Assembly (NCBI GenBank): GCA_032207245.1
Contig: CM063500.1
Location: 78,702,125 to 78,766,124, forward strand
Source of the DNA: Pardosa pseudoannulata
Taxonomy: Eukaryota; Arthropoda; Arachnida; Araneae; Lycosidae
Length of the DNA stretch: 64,000 bases
Reading direction: 5' to 3'
Each line of letters starts with the position of its first letter. The stretch's first letter is position 1. The position numbers were made by a program, and so were the translations under genes. Below are positions 49,201 to 58,481 of the stretch, piece by piece. Below the pieces are notes generated by a model. It saw nothing but the letters and a program-made list of their open reading frames with translations, searched no databases and was not told where the DNA came from.

Positions 49201-52200
49201 AAGCTTGTTCTACCATATGATGAGGGATTCATTATAGGTAGAAATTTTGTAGAAATCTATTTATGTTTTCATGAAAATACAAGTTTGACAAGTACAATTC
49301 AGTACAGTTTCTGTACTGAATTGTAATTCTGTACTATTTTTTTAATATTATCAAAATGGTTATTACTTAAAATAATATTTTGTAAATTTAAACATGCAGT
49401 GTAAAATTTATAAAGTTATAGGTTTTTTTTATATTTTATTTATTTATTTTTTTAATTTCATTTTGGGAGGAAAAGGCAGGTTTTTATGCTTTGGTGGTGT
49501 TTGTGAAAGTTAAAGAAAATGGTCCCTGTAATTATTGCTACAATATCCTTTAAACATTCATTATAATTTCATATATAATAATTATTAAAATGAACTTATC
49601 TTGCTAAGATACACTTAAAATTATTGATATATTTCATTGTTAGCAGATTAAAAAAAAAAAAATTATTATTATTATTTTAGTATATATATAGTAAATATAG
49701 TTTATGCTGTTCATTTCTTTAAATAATGCCATTAACTTTATGTATATCAAATACAAAGAATTACAAAATGTAGAAAGGTATATTCTTCATTTTCCTTAAT
49801 TTCTATAAAAAATTGTAAGTTGTGTGTTGGACAGCATTCGTCGGTCTCTATCTCCCAGTTTCGTTGGTCGTCTGACTCTGGGCACATTCCGACAATCACC
49901 GCTCACCTTCCACTTCTTAATCACATAGGCCATTGTCAATTTTGGGTACTTCAGATCGCTAGATATGTCCTTTAAGGATAGGCCACATTTGTGATACACA
50001 ATAATTATACCTTTCTCGAAATCAGAGAGCTCCGAACTGCACGACATCTTGCATGCGACTAATGCCGATGCTGTTTCCTACACAATATATAATGGCAGAG
50101 GCCTTTGTAAACGTACCTCAGGACACCAGATATTGTCATTTGCATAGGTGTCCAAATAATTATTGGTAGACAGTGTACTGATTTAAAAATGTATTAATCA
50201 TATCATAATTTTAATTTTGTTTATTCTTTTTTGGTAGTTAAAACCTCATATGTTTTCAAAAGTTTTAAATAAATAGAAACTATTTTATTTTTATAAAACA
50301 TTTTTTCTGGTATATATATTCAATTCTTTAATTCTAGATTTTTCGAGATGATAAATATTTGAATGCTGCTAAAAAGTGTGGGGAAGTTATCTGGCAAAGA
50401 GGTATTTTGAAAAAGGGATATGGTATATGCCATGGAGTTGCTGGAAATGGTTATGCTCATCTTCGATTATTTCAAGTGACAAAAGATCCCAAATATTTGT
50501 ATAGAGCTCTTAAGGTAAAATGATTTAACTTTATTTCTAAGAAAAATTTTAATTACATTTTCAAGATACTATGAAATTTCAGTGTGATCAACATATGTAA
50601 TGTTTTTAGTCTTTAGATTTCCTTTTGAGGATAGTATCTTAAAGTATCCATGTATATTAAAAACGTCATTTTTTGCCAAAAATCATAATTTTTTTTTATT
50701 TCTGTATTGTAAAATTTCAACTTTTAGGATTCTATTTCTCTATTGTAAAATTTCAACTTTTAGGCTTCTAAATCTGTTTTTGTTTTGTCTCTTCGGCATT
50801 TTAAAGAAAAGTTACAGCTGTTTAAACATCAGTGACAGCTGTCAAAATAAAACGGAAGTATCGACTTTGGAACTGGAAGTTGTGAATTTAAAGCCTTCTA
50901 AAAAGCATTTTTTGGGGCAAAACTTTTTAAATTTTCATGAAGATTAGTTTAAAAATTTTTCTAGTATTTTTAATAATTAGCAACTTGGCAATTAGAAAGT
51001 TTTGAAGCAAGAACGTGTGGGGAATTTTAAACATGCATTTAAATTTTTTAATAGTTAAAGTTGCTTTCATAAACTTCAAATGCGTTTTTCTCAAAACGAT
51101 ATTTTTAATAAAATGTTGAATTTAAAATTTGATTTCTCAAAAAGTTCATTAAATATTTTGTTGAAAATTATATTGAATGCTTTTCATAGTATTTACTAAT
51201 GAATGACCTAAAAGCTTTAAATTTGGATAATTTTTAATTATGTTATACTCATAGTTAGATATAAAAGTAATGAAAATTCAATCTGTATGATTTTGAAGGA
51301 CAAAAATTTTTACCAAATATAAATTAAGTAAAGATTTTAGGTGATTCACTAGTTCAGTGTATAAGAAATGTGTTGCATCAAATAATATTGAAATAATTTA
51401 ATTTATTAAAAAATTAGACCTTTTGAAAAAACCCTTTTTTTTTATTAGAAATTTTATAAAAACTTCTCCAGGAATAAATTTTTTAAGTGCAATTCTCTAT
51501 GATAATATAAAAAATAAATCTAAAAATGTAAAAACATGAACGAGTTTCTACATTTAATGAAAAAAGTTCTCCGAACGTTGAACATCGTTTCTATAAAACT
51601 TTAAATTATCCCTTTAAATTATCGACATCTTAGACTTTAATAGCTAAATCACTTAATGAAATTAGATTCTAAGAAATATGTAACCACTGGATTTTGATAA
51701 TCCTTAAGGAAACAAAAAATATAACCCTTTTACTAATATTTGAACAATCACCTATATTTATCATATTCCTTTCTATAAAACTTTAAATAATCAACTTATT
51801 AAATTATCCCTTTAAATTATCACATCTTAGACTTTAATAGCTAAATCACTTAATAAAATTAGATTCTAAGAAATATTTAGCCACTGGATTTCGCTTATCC
51901 TTGAAGAAACAAAAAATATAACTCTTTTACTAATATTTGAATAATTATCTAGCTTTTCTTTCCAAATCTCACAAAACTGATTTTGATGCAATTAATAGCA
52001 ATGATATTACAAAAATTATGCAATAACCCAAGACTTATTTGGAAAAAAAAAAACTTGCGTTTTTCCATTCTTTCACAAAATTATTTATTTATATTTTCAT
52101 CAAAATTGCATTTGAATTTCAAACAATGAAAAACATATCTAAATTTGAAATCTTTACTAATATAAAGTTTTTCTCATATTTTAATTTTAGTGTATAGTCT

Positions 52201-55200
52201 TATTTTTTTTTATTTTGATAACATGATTTACACAACTAAATTTAATTGACAATTCTATATTAAAAGATGTTTCAAAAATGTACTTTTAAAAATAACTTGG
52301 TACATAAAATATATTAAATTTAAAAATTAAATTTTCAGTTTCAAAATTGTAATAAATTTATTAATATTCTCACTGACATTTCAGTTAAGAAATTAGATAT
52401 CAAATGAATTTTAGATTTAAAAAAATATCGAATAAATTGCAGTTTAAAAATTTTATTTTTATATAAATTGATGAATGAGAAAGTGATAAAACACTTATAT
52501 ATATTTAAAAAGTTTTGTTTTGAATAAAATTATAATTTTTAATGCTTGCGTAACCAGTGATTTTGTTTTTTGTTTAGTTTGCTGAGTGGTGTTTTGACTA
52601 TGGAAAACATGGTTGTCGCATTGCTGACAGGCCATTGTCACTCTTTGAAGGTAAATATCCATTTTAAATTTTAGTGAAATTATATAATTAAAAATAACTC
52701 ATAACACATATTATGAAAAAAAAAATTTCACACGGATTTATTCATTAAAAAAATATTTTCACTAGTCCATGGCTGAATGGTAGATTGCTGCCTCTCACCA
52801 TATGTGATGCCATAGGCTGTGAGTTCAAATCCTGCTTCTGGCATGGATTTTCAGAGCTATTCAGAATTGGTTTTAAACAGGAGGTCCAAGTCACATTGTC
52901 TGAATGGTTAGAGCGCTGATCTTAAGAACCGGAATTTGTGTGTTCAAATCCCACTGTGGCATGGATGTTTGTAGCTGTTTCAAATCGGCTTTAAGCAGCA
53001 GGTCCCAGTCTCATTAGCCCTCATGTTGCAAAAAGTAGACTGCAGTGCTCCAAAACAGACCAAGTCACATAGCTGCAAAAAAAAGTAGACTGAATTACTG
53101 TAAACCAAACGATTCAATTTTCCCTTAAATAATTTTTTAACTATATGTACTTGCATACCCTTCAACTGCTACAGATTTTCAGTAATCATTCATTAAGATA
53201 TAAAGTTTTTATTAAATTAGAAAACACTTAAAAAAAAGGTATTTCCCCTTTTTACTAGAGGTTAATTATTTTAAATACAATCTTAATGTTAATACATTTT
53301 ATGGTTAAAATATAAGCTAAAAGTTTTTATATAATTGATCTCAAAACTGTTGTGAGCATTGTTTCCAAACAGTTACAGGAACATAAAATCAAAACTGCTG
53401 AATATCAATCAGAGTAGTGTATATTTAAAATATATATAATTTGTATTTTGAGATGTTCAAATCTATTATGAGAAACCTTTATTAAAATATAAGAACAAAG
53501 AAATTTTTCATTAAACAATAAATATTTTGTATATTTGAATTTGTAGTTTAAGAACAATTAAATTCTATTCCTGTATTTATTTAAATGTATTAGTTTATAT
53601 GTAGTATTTTTATTACTTTTGTAATTTTATATCTTAAGATGTGATAAAAATGAATGCATATTAGTTTATATGTAGTATTATTATTACTTTTGTAATTGTA
53701 ATTTTATATTTTAAGATATGTTAAGAATGAATGGCATACCAATGCAAAACATATTACGTTACTCAGGATTTTTCTAAAATATTTGAAAATGTTTATTGTT
53801 AATGAACTACTTACTTTCTTAAATGTGTGGTAATTTATTTTGCCTGAAAAGTTACTTAAATTTTTTTTTTCTACAACTCTAATGCATAATAAAAATATAT
53901 TTGCTATTATGTGTTTTAAATTTTTACCATTTTTATTAAGAAAAAGAAAGGTAAACCTTCATGGTTATACAGAAGGCCAATAGTTCTTTACTTTATGAAA
54001 AGGATTTTGTATTTACCAAATTAGCTTGTATATAATATGCATGCATTTATCTCTGTTCTTTACAAGGAAAAAAATGTTAAAATATTTATCTTGCATACAA
54101 TGAACTCTTAAAGTTTGACATGCGAGGGGCTTTCCAGATTGTAAACCAATAACTATGAGAGTAAAATGAATCAACTTTCAATACTCTTTCAATGTTTTCT
54201 GAAGATGACTGAATTTTTAACAAAATCCTTCAGCTTGGTTTTGATTGTCTGAGGATTTTCAGAGGATTTGACTCCTTTGAGATGATTATGGGGACTGAAA
54301 TTAAAAACCTCATACACCTTCCTTTAACCCGTTCAGAACAAGAGCTGTTACATGCTAACTATGTGTAGAGGCCGGGGTATTTTATCCCACTAAGCCTAAT
54401 ACTCAATTTTGGAAAGTATGCATTAAATAATAATGGATAAAATGTACACTTTACTTAAAAATCAAGCCATTTTTAAATATGTGATTAAAGATATCATAAT
54501 TTCAATCATAATGAAAACTTTTAATTAAAATAATTGTTATTTAAAAACAAAAATATAGATACCTTGTATTTTACTATAACTAAATGTAGTACCTAAATGT
54601 AGATACAAAATATAAAAAAGGACATTAAATATATTTACACTTAACATTATAAAATACTTGAAGAATATTGTAATAATTAATATTTCAAAGCCGTATGAAA
54701 AATCTCAAAGCACGGATGAGTGCCGAGACCGACATTTAACATTATACATTCATAAGAAGTGTCATCTTTTATTGTGCTTTGAGCAAACCACATCTCTTTT
54801 TAAGTTTTTTGCCCTCTTTTTCAGCGCACAATTCAGGAAATTACTTGAAGAATGGTTTTCTTATAATACACATAAGTATAATGAGAACTTATCATTATAC
54901 TTATAAACCAAACAGATATTTATTTCTTAATTTTCTTCATTTCTTAACCAAACAGATATTCATTTCTTCAATAACATCATCAAATTTTTTTGACGATCGG
55001 ACTGTAAATGTGCTTGATTCATTAATATCTATTTCACAGAATTTTTTTTTTTGTTGTTTTTTTGCATAGGAATTAGTTTCTTCTACAATAATTTGGATCT
55101 TATTTTCATTGAGAAACAAATTAAAAAAGTTTAATTCAGTCTGCATGGGCACTGAATTTTTTTTTCTTCATATCAAGTACCGATTTCGAATTAAAATTAA

Positions 55201-58200
55201 CTTTAAGAAGTTCCTCTTTGTCAGAACTCCATTCACATGGAGAAATTGGAACCAATATATTACTTACTTATCATCTTCTAATTTAGAATCAAAAGATTTA
55301 AAACTACTATATAAAGAATTAAAAAAATTTATAGTTGTTTCAGTGTCATCATATGAAAGATCCACAGATGGATCATTCCTAACTTTAGGTATTTCCTCCT
55401 CAGAAAGATAACGTGGTCTTTTAGCCATGACTACAGAAATAATTCTAAAAATAAAACCTATGCTAGAATATATCCCATAAAATCCCATCCTAAAATGGAA
55501 TTGAAACTATAAACAACCACTTCAAAATGAATTACAAGGCTCTTTGCTAGCACGTGTTTATGTTTATATTCAGGAAAATCCAATAAATCACAGACACTTG
55601 ATGGACCCCATTCTGGCATCACAAAGAGAAATACTAATGTACAAGAGCAATCTTTTGAAAGGAACATGGATTAGTAATGCCATCTGATAGTAAATATTTT
55701 GTTCCAAAACCGCGACGCAATTATGTGGCAATCGTCCTGCTGTGTAGGATTCGCCGTAACTCAAGGATGCGCCGTTAGTCCCTGATTGGGATCTAGCCCA
55801 AACGTATATTTGCAGCATTTGTCCTGAATGTCTTCTTCATTCTATATTAGAACAATATTGTGTAACATGCTCACAAAATGGAAAAGGATGTAGTTATAAT
55901 ATAACATTTAAATTGCAAGTAGTTTAGTAGGTAAAAGAAAATAAATATACGTCAAGTTTGAAATCAGACTTTCAAAGTTAATAATTAGCCTTACTAGCAC
56001 AGTTTTGTAAAAGAATTACAAAAGGAGTGAAATGAAGAGGTAGCAATACTTCTAATGAGTAAAATTTTTTATTTTCATTTTCTTCCTTGAATACTACCAT
56101 GGTTCATATCCTTATTGTTTGATTACCTGTAGCAGCAAAAATTTTTCTGTATGTAACACTTATCTTAAATTTTTGTGCAAAATATTTAAAAGAAAAGTAT
56201 GTTTTTTTACATGAGTAAATACAGTATATATCTGTGTAGTATTTTTAGATAAAGAATTATTATTTTCAGTATAAACATTTGTTACAGTTTCATTTTGATT
56301 GGAACATAGAATAAAAGATTTATTTTCATTTTGCTCCTAAAAATTATAAGTGGCTTGAAGATTATGTAAATGCATTTTTCAATAGAAATTATTTGTATCA
56401 TTAATTTATAAATCAGTGTAAAAAAAACAAGGTTATTGCATTTCAAAGAAATGAATTTATACTATATTAAGGGAAAAGCATGTAGCTGAAATTAAATGTG
56501 AACAAATGGTCAAAAAGCCACATCCTAAACTGTAAGAACTTAAGTAAATATAGGCTTGTTTGGCTTGGTTTAGAGTGTTACGGTCTACTTTTTGCAACAC
56601 GAGAGCTAATGAGACCGGGACCTACAGCTTAAATTTGATTGCGAATGGCTACAAACATGAACATCCATGCCACAGTGGGATTTGAACCCATGAACTCCGG
56701 TACTGAAGGCCAGCACCCTAATCAATCGGCCATCGTTTGGCTACATAAATATAGAATGTAGCCTAATTCTAAAAGAAAATCTACCTACTCAGATATCCTT
56801 CAGCTCAAATATTCTCACTTGTCTGCTTCTAAAATTTTCATCATAATTTAATGAATTTTTCATGTGACTCATTAAAAATAGTATAAAGAAATGTAGATGC
56901 CTTATTATGTATAAAAAAAGTAAATGCATTACATGGAATGATGAGATTGCTCTTCCACATCATAATGGGGCTTCTAAAAATGTGGGTCAAATCATTTCTC
57001 ATGTAAATGGACTTTCTGATCCTTTAAGTAAAATCCCTTTAACCTAGTAAAATACAGGTAATTTACTAACACATGTAAACAGGGATAATGTGTCAAAACT
57101 AGGAATGTATTTGTGCACTGTAAAAAATCAAGTCATGTAAAAAAAAATTTTAAACTTTAACTAATCTAAAATTCACCTACTTTTGCCTTTACCATATTGT
57201 AAACATAAACACTTGTTATAAAGTTAAAATTAAATAAAAAAATATCCACCTGTGATAAATAAAATATTGTGAATTTGACATGAAAAACATTGTGGTAACA
57301 CTCAATGAAACTTGGATGAATTTAAGTGATAATAATAACAAAGAGTAATTTAAAGAGTAAAATAAGCTTTAAGAAAATGACATTTTAAAACTCTGAATAG
57401 ATTGTGGAAAACAGCTCTGATAAGTGGGATATAACTGATGTGATGCTAACAAAAAGTTTACTTTCATTAAAAATTCAAGCTGTATATATAGTCACAGACT
57501 GTATATATATCCATAGTTTGGTTTATTTTCAACTTCTCCGGAGCAGCTCCGGAGAAATGAGAAAATTTGGTAACTTCTCAAATTTCTCCGGAAAATAACA
57601 AAACTTTTGAATAGCTAAAAGATTACTATTCAGCAATTAAATACAAAGTTTTGAAAAAAATAATTCTGAATATATTAATTACTCTTTTCACACATTGAGT
57701 AGACAAACTCTAGAATCCCTGAAGAAAAATGGAAATATTTTAATCAGGTTTTTCAGAACAGTGTTTCTTATAGCAACTATAAGAAACACTGTTCTGAAAC
57801 ATAAGTTGTTAAAGCTTAATAAATCTACTCATAAATTTTTAAATGCATAAATTTTAATTTCCCTTTTACAATATACTACTGTTAAAATATTTTAAATGTA
57901 AGTTTAATTTAGAAACCAATAAGATGTGCACTTATGTATAATCTGTAGTTAGCATGTTAAAATTTCAAACCACACTGTTGCTCTGGACACAAGTGTCTGA
58001 ATGTTGTCATGTCTGTAGCCAAAATTAAAAGGTATTTGATAGCTAATCCTCGCAAGAAATAATTTTGATATAATTGGTAATTATCAAAACTATTTCCATA
58101 AAGGACAACCTTCTGTAAAACTGAGATAAAATATATATGCTATGTGTTTGTTCTGTAGAGTTTAAAATGCTGCTTTGTTTATCATTAAATGATTTGATTG

Positions 58201-58481
58201 ATATTGTGTAAACTGCAGCATAAAGCATACATAACTAGCAGGTTATATAATAGATTAAATCTTTTAAGCATAAATAATATTAGTGGATTTTTATATTTAA
58301 TCTTATATTTGGTTTATTTTCATCATTGTGGTATTGCTTTATTTATATGCCTAATAACACTTTTTCTATGCTATATATATATATATATTTTTTTTTTCTA
58401 GGACTTGCTGGTACAATTTATTACCTCTTGGATTTACTGGATCCTTTAAATTCAGCATTCCCAGCGTTTCAGCTATGTTGA
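29498..58481 (+). CDS. LANCL1: LanC-like protein (LANCL1-type glutathione transferase), nine coding exons
   Basis: Coding exons: 29498-29575, 32440-32560, 34909-35125, 38472-38619, 42233-42379, 47642-47824, 50338-50514, 52578-52650, 58402-58481. All introns are GT-AG and phases agree, giving 1224 nt and 407 residues (human LANCL1 has 399). LANCL proteins are cytosolic seven-fold alpha-barrel enzymes that add glutathione to dehydroalanine and dehydrobutyrine residues in damaged proteins. Visible signatures are VYTGTSGIALLYMHF, FLCGVTGPMA, YVGSAHGFAG (His226), HWCHGAPG (Cys283), KKGYGICHG (Cys329-His330) and LAGTIYYLLDLL. The three zinc ligands keep the 46-residue spacing seen in human Cys276, Cys322 and His323, and Arg4 is kept. 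There is no Gly2 and so no N-myristoylation site, arguing for LANCL1 and against LANCL2. The gene is divergent from CMC4. Introns hold many transposon fossils, but no exon is disrupted. Confidence 0.93.
29989..30831 (-). mobile_element. Tigger/pogo-like deletion derivative, copy 2 (LANCL1 intron 1)
   Basis: Ends CAGTGAATTCCACTTAGTGT and CACATTAAATGGAGTCCACT with TA flanks. Same internal structure as the copy at 8640 in reverse orientation, including the N-terminal scrap at 30424-30500 and the region matching the C-terminal fragment near 30170-30330, now full of stops. Confidence 0.75.
30988..32245. repeat. Large fold-back (inverted repeat) element in LANCL1 intron 1
   Basis: A left arm (30988 to about 31540) and a right arm (about 31670-32245) are diverged reverse complements: AATGATTGAGTAATTT with AAATTACTCAATTGTT, TTTTCTGTTCATGGAGGTCA with TGACCTACATGAACAGAAAA, AGGATGGTAATTCTAT with GATTACCATCTTA. 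The unpaired centre is about 130 bp. No coding content; transcription through it would give a long imperfect hairpin. Confidence 0.65.
32440..32560 (+). CDS. LANCL1: LANCL1 coding exon 2
   Basis: Residues 27-67. It carries an amphipathic helix and ends in the first GxxG-type barrel motif (VYTGTS, with the glycine split by the intron). The acceptor is TTAATTTTAG and the donor GTGAGC. Confidence 0.9.
32983..33310 (+). mobile_element. SINE family 3 copy 1
   Basis: The tRNA-like head is GCTGTGGTAGCTCAGTCTGC (A box) with a degenerate B box at GGCAGGTTTGGGGC. The body has GTTCTCAAACGATACCTCTG and AAATTACGAGGACTCAGTGG. Related copies are at 33960 and, reversed, 48655-48963. Confidence 0.65.
33071..34425. 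repeat. Tandem duplication of about 0.9 kb in LANCL1 intron 2
   Basis: The segment from the SINE 3 body to about 33525 recurs at about 33960-34425 with an offset near 890 bp and visible divergence; both copies share ATTGGCATAAA, GGTAGAGACTGCCATTCAGT and AATTACATACTGATAAAAAA. The first copy keeps the SINE head, the second does not. The 61-codon frame at 33949-34134 is non-genic. Confidence 0.75.
34909..35125 (+). CDS. LANCL1: LANCL1 coding exon 3
   Basis: Residues 67-139, from GIALLYMHFLD to the arginine split over the next intron. It contains FLCGVTGPMA and VLYHK, the second barrel repeat. The acceptor is TTTCTTAG and the donor GTAGGT. Confidence 0.93.
35288..35480 (+). mobile_element. mariner terminal fragment
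   Basis: Starts with the mariner-type end TTAGGTTGGGGAAAAAG and continues about 190 bp into the untranslated leader; no transposase frame follows, so only one end survives. In LANCL1 intron 3. Confidence 0.55.
37245..38046. mobile_element. Short TA-flanked inverted-repeat element (pogo-type) with duplicated end
   Basis: Ends CAGTAAAACCCGTTTAAGAA and TTCTTAAGTGGGTTTTACTG (37867) have TA flanks. A second right end (TTAAGCGGGTTTCACTG, to 38046) follows a (TA)n/(CA)n patch, so a second partial copy abuts it. A related partial copy lies at 44734-45415. The 78-codon frame at 37734-37970 is an artefact of the microsatellite. Confidence 0.6.
37885..37928. repeat. (TA)n(CA)n microsatellite
   Basis: Short TA array passing into ACACACACGCAC. 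Confidence 0.85.
38472..38619 (+). CDS. LANCL1: LANCL1 coding exon 4
   Basis: Residues 139-188. It contains DELLFGRVGYLYSLLFL, equivalent to the conserved LYGRIGYIYALLF segment. The donor GTAAGT follows GAA in phase 0. Confidence 0.93.
39229..39471. mobile_element. TTAA element, family H
   Basis: TTAA flanks with perfect 12-bp ends CCCCTTAACTGC and GCAGTTAAGGGG; body 235 bp. Near the ends are self-complementary stretches GCGTATATATATATGCGC and CGTATATATACG. Non-coding MITE in LANCL1 intron 4. Confidence 0.82.
40545..40751 (-). CDS. THAP zinc-finger first exon, antisense inside LANCL1 intron 4
   Basis: The frame begins MSAIKKSYYKYC and runs 69 codons to a strong donor (TTTTTG then GTAAGT). 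It shows the C2CH THAP signature: Cys12, Cys17 (CX4C), Pro32, Trp41, Cys64 and His67 (CX2H, VCEDHF). THAP domains bind DNA and occur in transcription factors and in domesticated or active P-element-like transposases. The 120 bp upstream of the ATG (40800-40920) is CpG-richer than the intron and contains TGACATCAC and GTCCGCCAT, suggestive of a small promoter. No further exon could be identified to the left, so this could be a nested host gene, a transposon gene or a gene fragment. The intact frame and the preserved donor argue against long neutrality. Confidence 0.7.
40949..41155 (+). mobile_element. SINE family 1 copy with 12-bp target duplication
   Basis: AAATGAAAGAAA flanks both sides (40949-40960 and 41144-41155). 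The head GATGGCCGAATGGTAGAGCA and B box GGTTCGAATCG are preserved. It lies just upstream of the THAP exon promoter region. Confidence 0.9.
41880..41909. repeat. Perfect 30-bp palindrome
   Basis: GTAAGAAATATTTTT followed directly by its reverse complement; no loop. Confidence 0.85.
42233..42379 (+). CDS. LANCL1: LANCL1 coding exon 5
   Basis: Residues 189-237. It contains PLFYEWHDKAYVGSAHGFAG. His226 corresponds to the catalytic-site histidine of human LANCL1 (His219). Phase 0 on both sides. Confidence 0.93.
42966..43260. repeat. GC-richer unclassified repeat-like block in LANCL1 intron 5
   Basis: About 300 bp of distinctly higher GC inside AT-rich intron (AATTGCCGGTTTCCTGACCC to GCATCATTTTAGCCGAAATT). 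The 65-codon frame at 43011-43208 shows no known domain. Probably an inserted repeat whose family I cannot name. Confidence 0.4.
44734..45415. mobile_element. Partial copy of the 37.2-kb inverted-repeat element
   Basis: It contains CATTTAAGAAGTTTTCC near its left end and ends TTCTTAAGCGTGTTTCACTG (45415), then abuts the Tigger copy 3. Confidence 0.5.
45422..46217 (-). mobile_element. Tigger/pogo-like deletion derivative, copy 3 (LANCL1 intron 5)
   Basis: Ends CAGTGGACTCTGCTTAATGT and CACATTAAGTAGAGTCTACT with TA flanks; same organisation and orientation as copy 2. No frame remains. Confidence 0.75.
46226..46331. mobile_element. Right-end scrap of TTAA family A after a (CA)n array
   Basis: After (TA)n(CA)n (about 46233-46276), TTTCGGGCATTCTAGTGTTAA matches the right end of the element at 118-1139. 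No left end is visible. Confidence 0.5.
47642..47824 (+). CDS. LANCL1: LANCL1 coding exon 6
   Basis: Residues 238-298. It contains LQFPSGNFPSS and HWCHGAPG with zinc ligand Cys283. A second in-frame acceptor 15 nt upstream (TAG at 47624-47626) would add five residues; the downstream one fits the family length better. Confidence 0.93.
48406..48654. mobile_element. TTAA element, family F, copy 2 (LANCL1 intron 6)
   Basis: TTAA at 48406-48409 and 48651-48654; ends TCCCTTTGCGACCA and TGGTCGTCAAGGGG. The 241-bp body is the reverse-complement relative of the copy at 7019-7267, equal in length. Confidence 0.85.
48655..48963 (-). mobile_element. SINE family 3 copy, minus
   Basis: The minus strand starts GGAGGCCAGCTGTGGTAGCT, then TTAGTTGGCAAAGGCAATGA, with body CCAAGTTCTCAAACAATATC and TCTTCTGCTTGG. 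The 115-codon plus frame at 48591-48938 is antisense to this and to the TTAA element, not a gene. Confidence 0.65.
49293..49325. repeat. Perfect hairpin, 15-bp arms, 3-nt loop
   Basis: TACAATTCAGTACAG, loop TTT, and the exact reverse complement, in LANCL1 intron 6. Confidence 0.9.
49796..50047 (-). pseudogene. Tc1-family transposase N-terminal fragment
   Basis: Frame MSCSSELSDFEKGIIIVYHK, then GLSLKDISSDL, YVIKKWK, RVRRPTKLGDRDRRML. This is the N-terminal paired-like helix-turn-helix region with the GRPxKL/DDR-type linker of Tc1 transposases. The rest, including the DDE domain, is deleted, and the last dozen residues are non-homologous. Confidence 0.8.
49800..50174 (-). mobile_element. Tc1-like element, 5' part only
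   Basis: On the minus strand the element starts after TA with CACTGTCTACCAATAATTAT and TTGGACACCTATGCAAATGA, the Tc1 style of end, followed by the transposase start. It breaks off near 49820; no second end was seen. Confidence 0.7.
50338..50514 (+). CDS. LANCL1: LANCL1 coding exon 7
   Basis: Residues 299-357. It contains LKKGYGICHGVAGN with zinc ligands Cys329 and His330 and the glutathione-site lysines just before them. Phase 0 on both sides. Confidence 0.94.
51592..51950. repeat. Direct repeat of about 180 bp in LANCL1 intron 7
   Basis: Two tandem units, about 51592-51771 and 51772-51950, share CATCTTAGACTTTAATAGCT, AGATTCTAAGAAATAT and CTTTTACTAATATTTGAA with moderate divergence. Confidence 0.8.
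52578..52650 (+). CDS. LANCL1: LANCL1 coding exon 8
   Basis: Residues 358-382, FAEWCFDYGKHGCR to RPLSLFEG, with the last glycine split. It matches the AEWC and PFSLFEG segment of LANCL1. The acceptor is TTTGTTTAG and the donor GTAAAT. Confidence 0.92.
52762..53062 (+). mobile_element. Two SINE family 1 copies in tandem (LANCL1 intron 8)
   Basis: A diverged copy (about 52762-52897, head CATGGCTGAATGGTAGATTG, B box GAGTTCAAATCC) runs into a better one (about 52898-53062, CTGAATGGTTAGAGCGCTGA, B box TGTTCAAATCCC). The second copy has lost its first bases. Confidence 0.7.
54324..55830 (-). mobile_element. piggyBac-like element remnant, family I (LANCL1 intron 8)
   Basis: The left end TTAACCCGTTCAGAACAAG is followed by an imperfect palindrome GGGGTATTTTATCCC at 54374-54388. 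The transposase pieces (next entry) run leftward. The right terminus is uncertain; TGTCCTGAATG near 55820 may be the decayed partner. Confidence 0.55.
54680..55428 (-). pseudogene. piggyBac transposase, fragmented
   Basis: In minus-strand order: an N-terminus MAKRPRYLSEEEIPKV with an acidic stretch DPSVDLSYDD (55428-55264); then, in another frame, TELNFFNLFLNENKIQIIVE and ETNSYA (about 55140-55060), the conserved start of the DDE_Tnp_1_7 domain; then, after a large deletion, NVGLGTHPCFEIFHTALKY (about 54748-54690), resembling the family C-terminus. Frames are broken by shifts and stops and the catalytic aspartates are lost. About 0.75 kb remain of an expected 1.7 kb or more. Confidence 0.7.
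56567..56745 (-). mobile_element. SINE family 1 copy (LANCL1 intron 8)
   Basis: Minus-oriented, complete from tail GGCTTGGTTTAGAG to head (complement of B box GGTTCAAATCCC and of GATGGCCGATTGATTAGGG). Carries a small duplication ACATGAACATCC in the body. Confidence 0.85.
57530..58018. mobile_element. hAT-like inverted-repeat element, copy 1 (LANCL1 intron 8)
   Basis: It shares GGAGCAGCTCCGG, TACAAAGTTTTGAAAAAA, GAGTAGACAAACTCTAGAAT and the end GGACACAAGTGTCTGAATGT with the copy at 59832-60375. The left end is eroded. It contains the 49-bp perfect hairpin listed separately. Confidence 0.6.
57751..57799. repeat. Perfect hairpin, 23-bp arms, 3-nt loop
   Basis: TTTCAGAACAGTGTTTCTTA plus TAG, loop CAA, and an exact 23-bp reverse complement. 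The sister element at 59.8 kb has only the right-hand arm, so the left arm arose here by inverted copying. Confidence 0.92.
58402..58481 (+). CDS. LANCL1: LANCL1 coding exon 9 (terminal)
   Basis: Residues 382-407, LAGTIYYLLDLL to FPAFQLC and TGA. The C-terminal FPAF motif is the family end. The acceptor TTTTTTTTTCTAG follows an (AT)n/(T)n tract. Preceded by the longest intron (5.75 kb). Confidence 0.92.

Noticed and set aside
50600..50947. 115-codon frame just after LANCL1 exon 7
   Set aside because: Low-complexity, intronic, with an internal duplication; it looks like chance openness.
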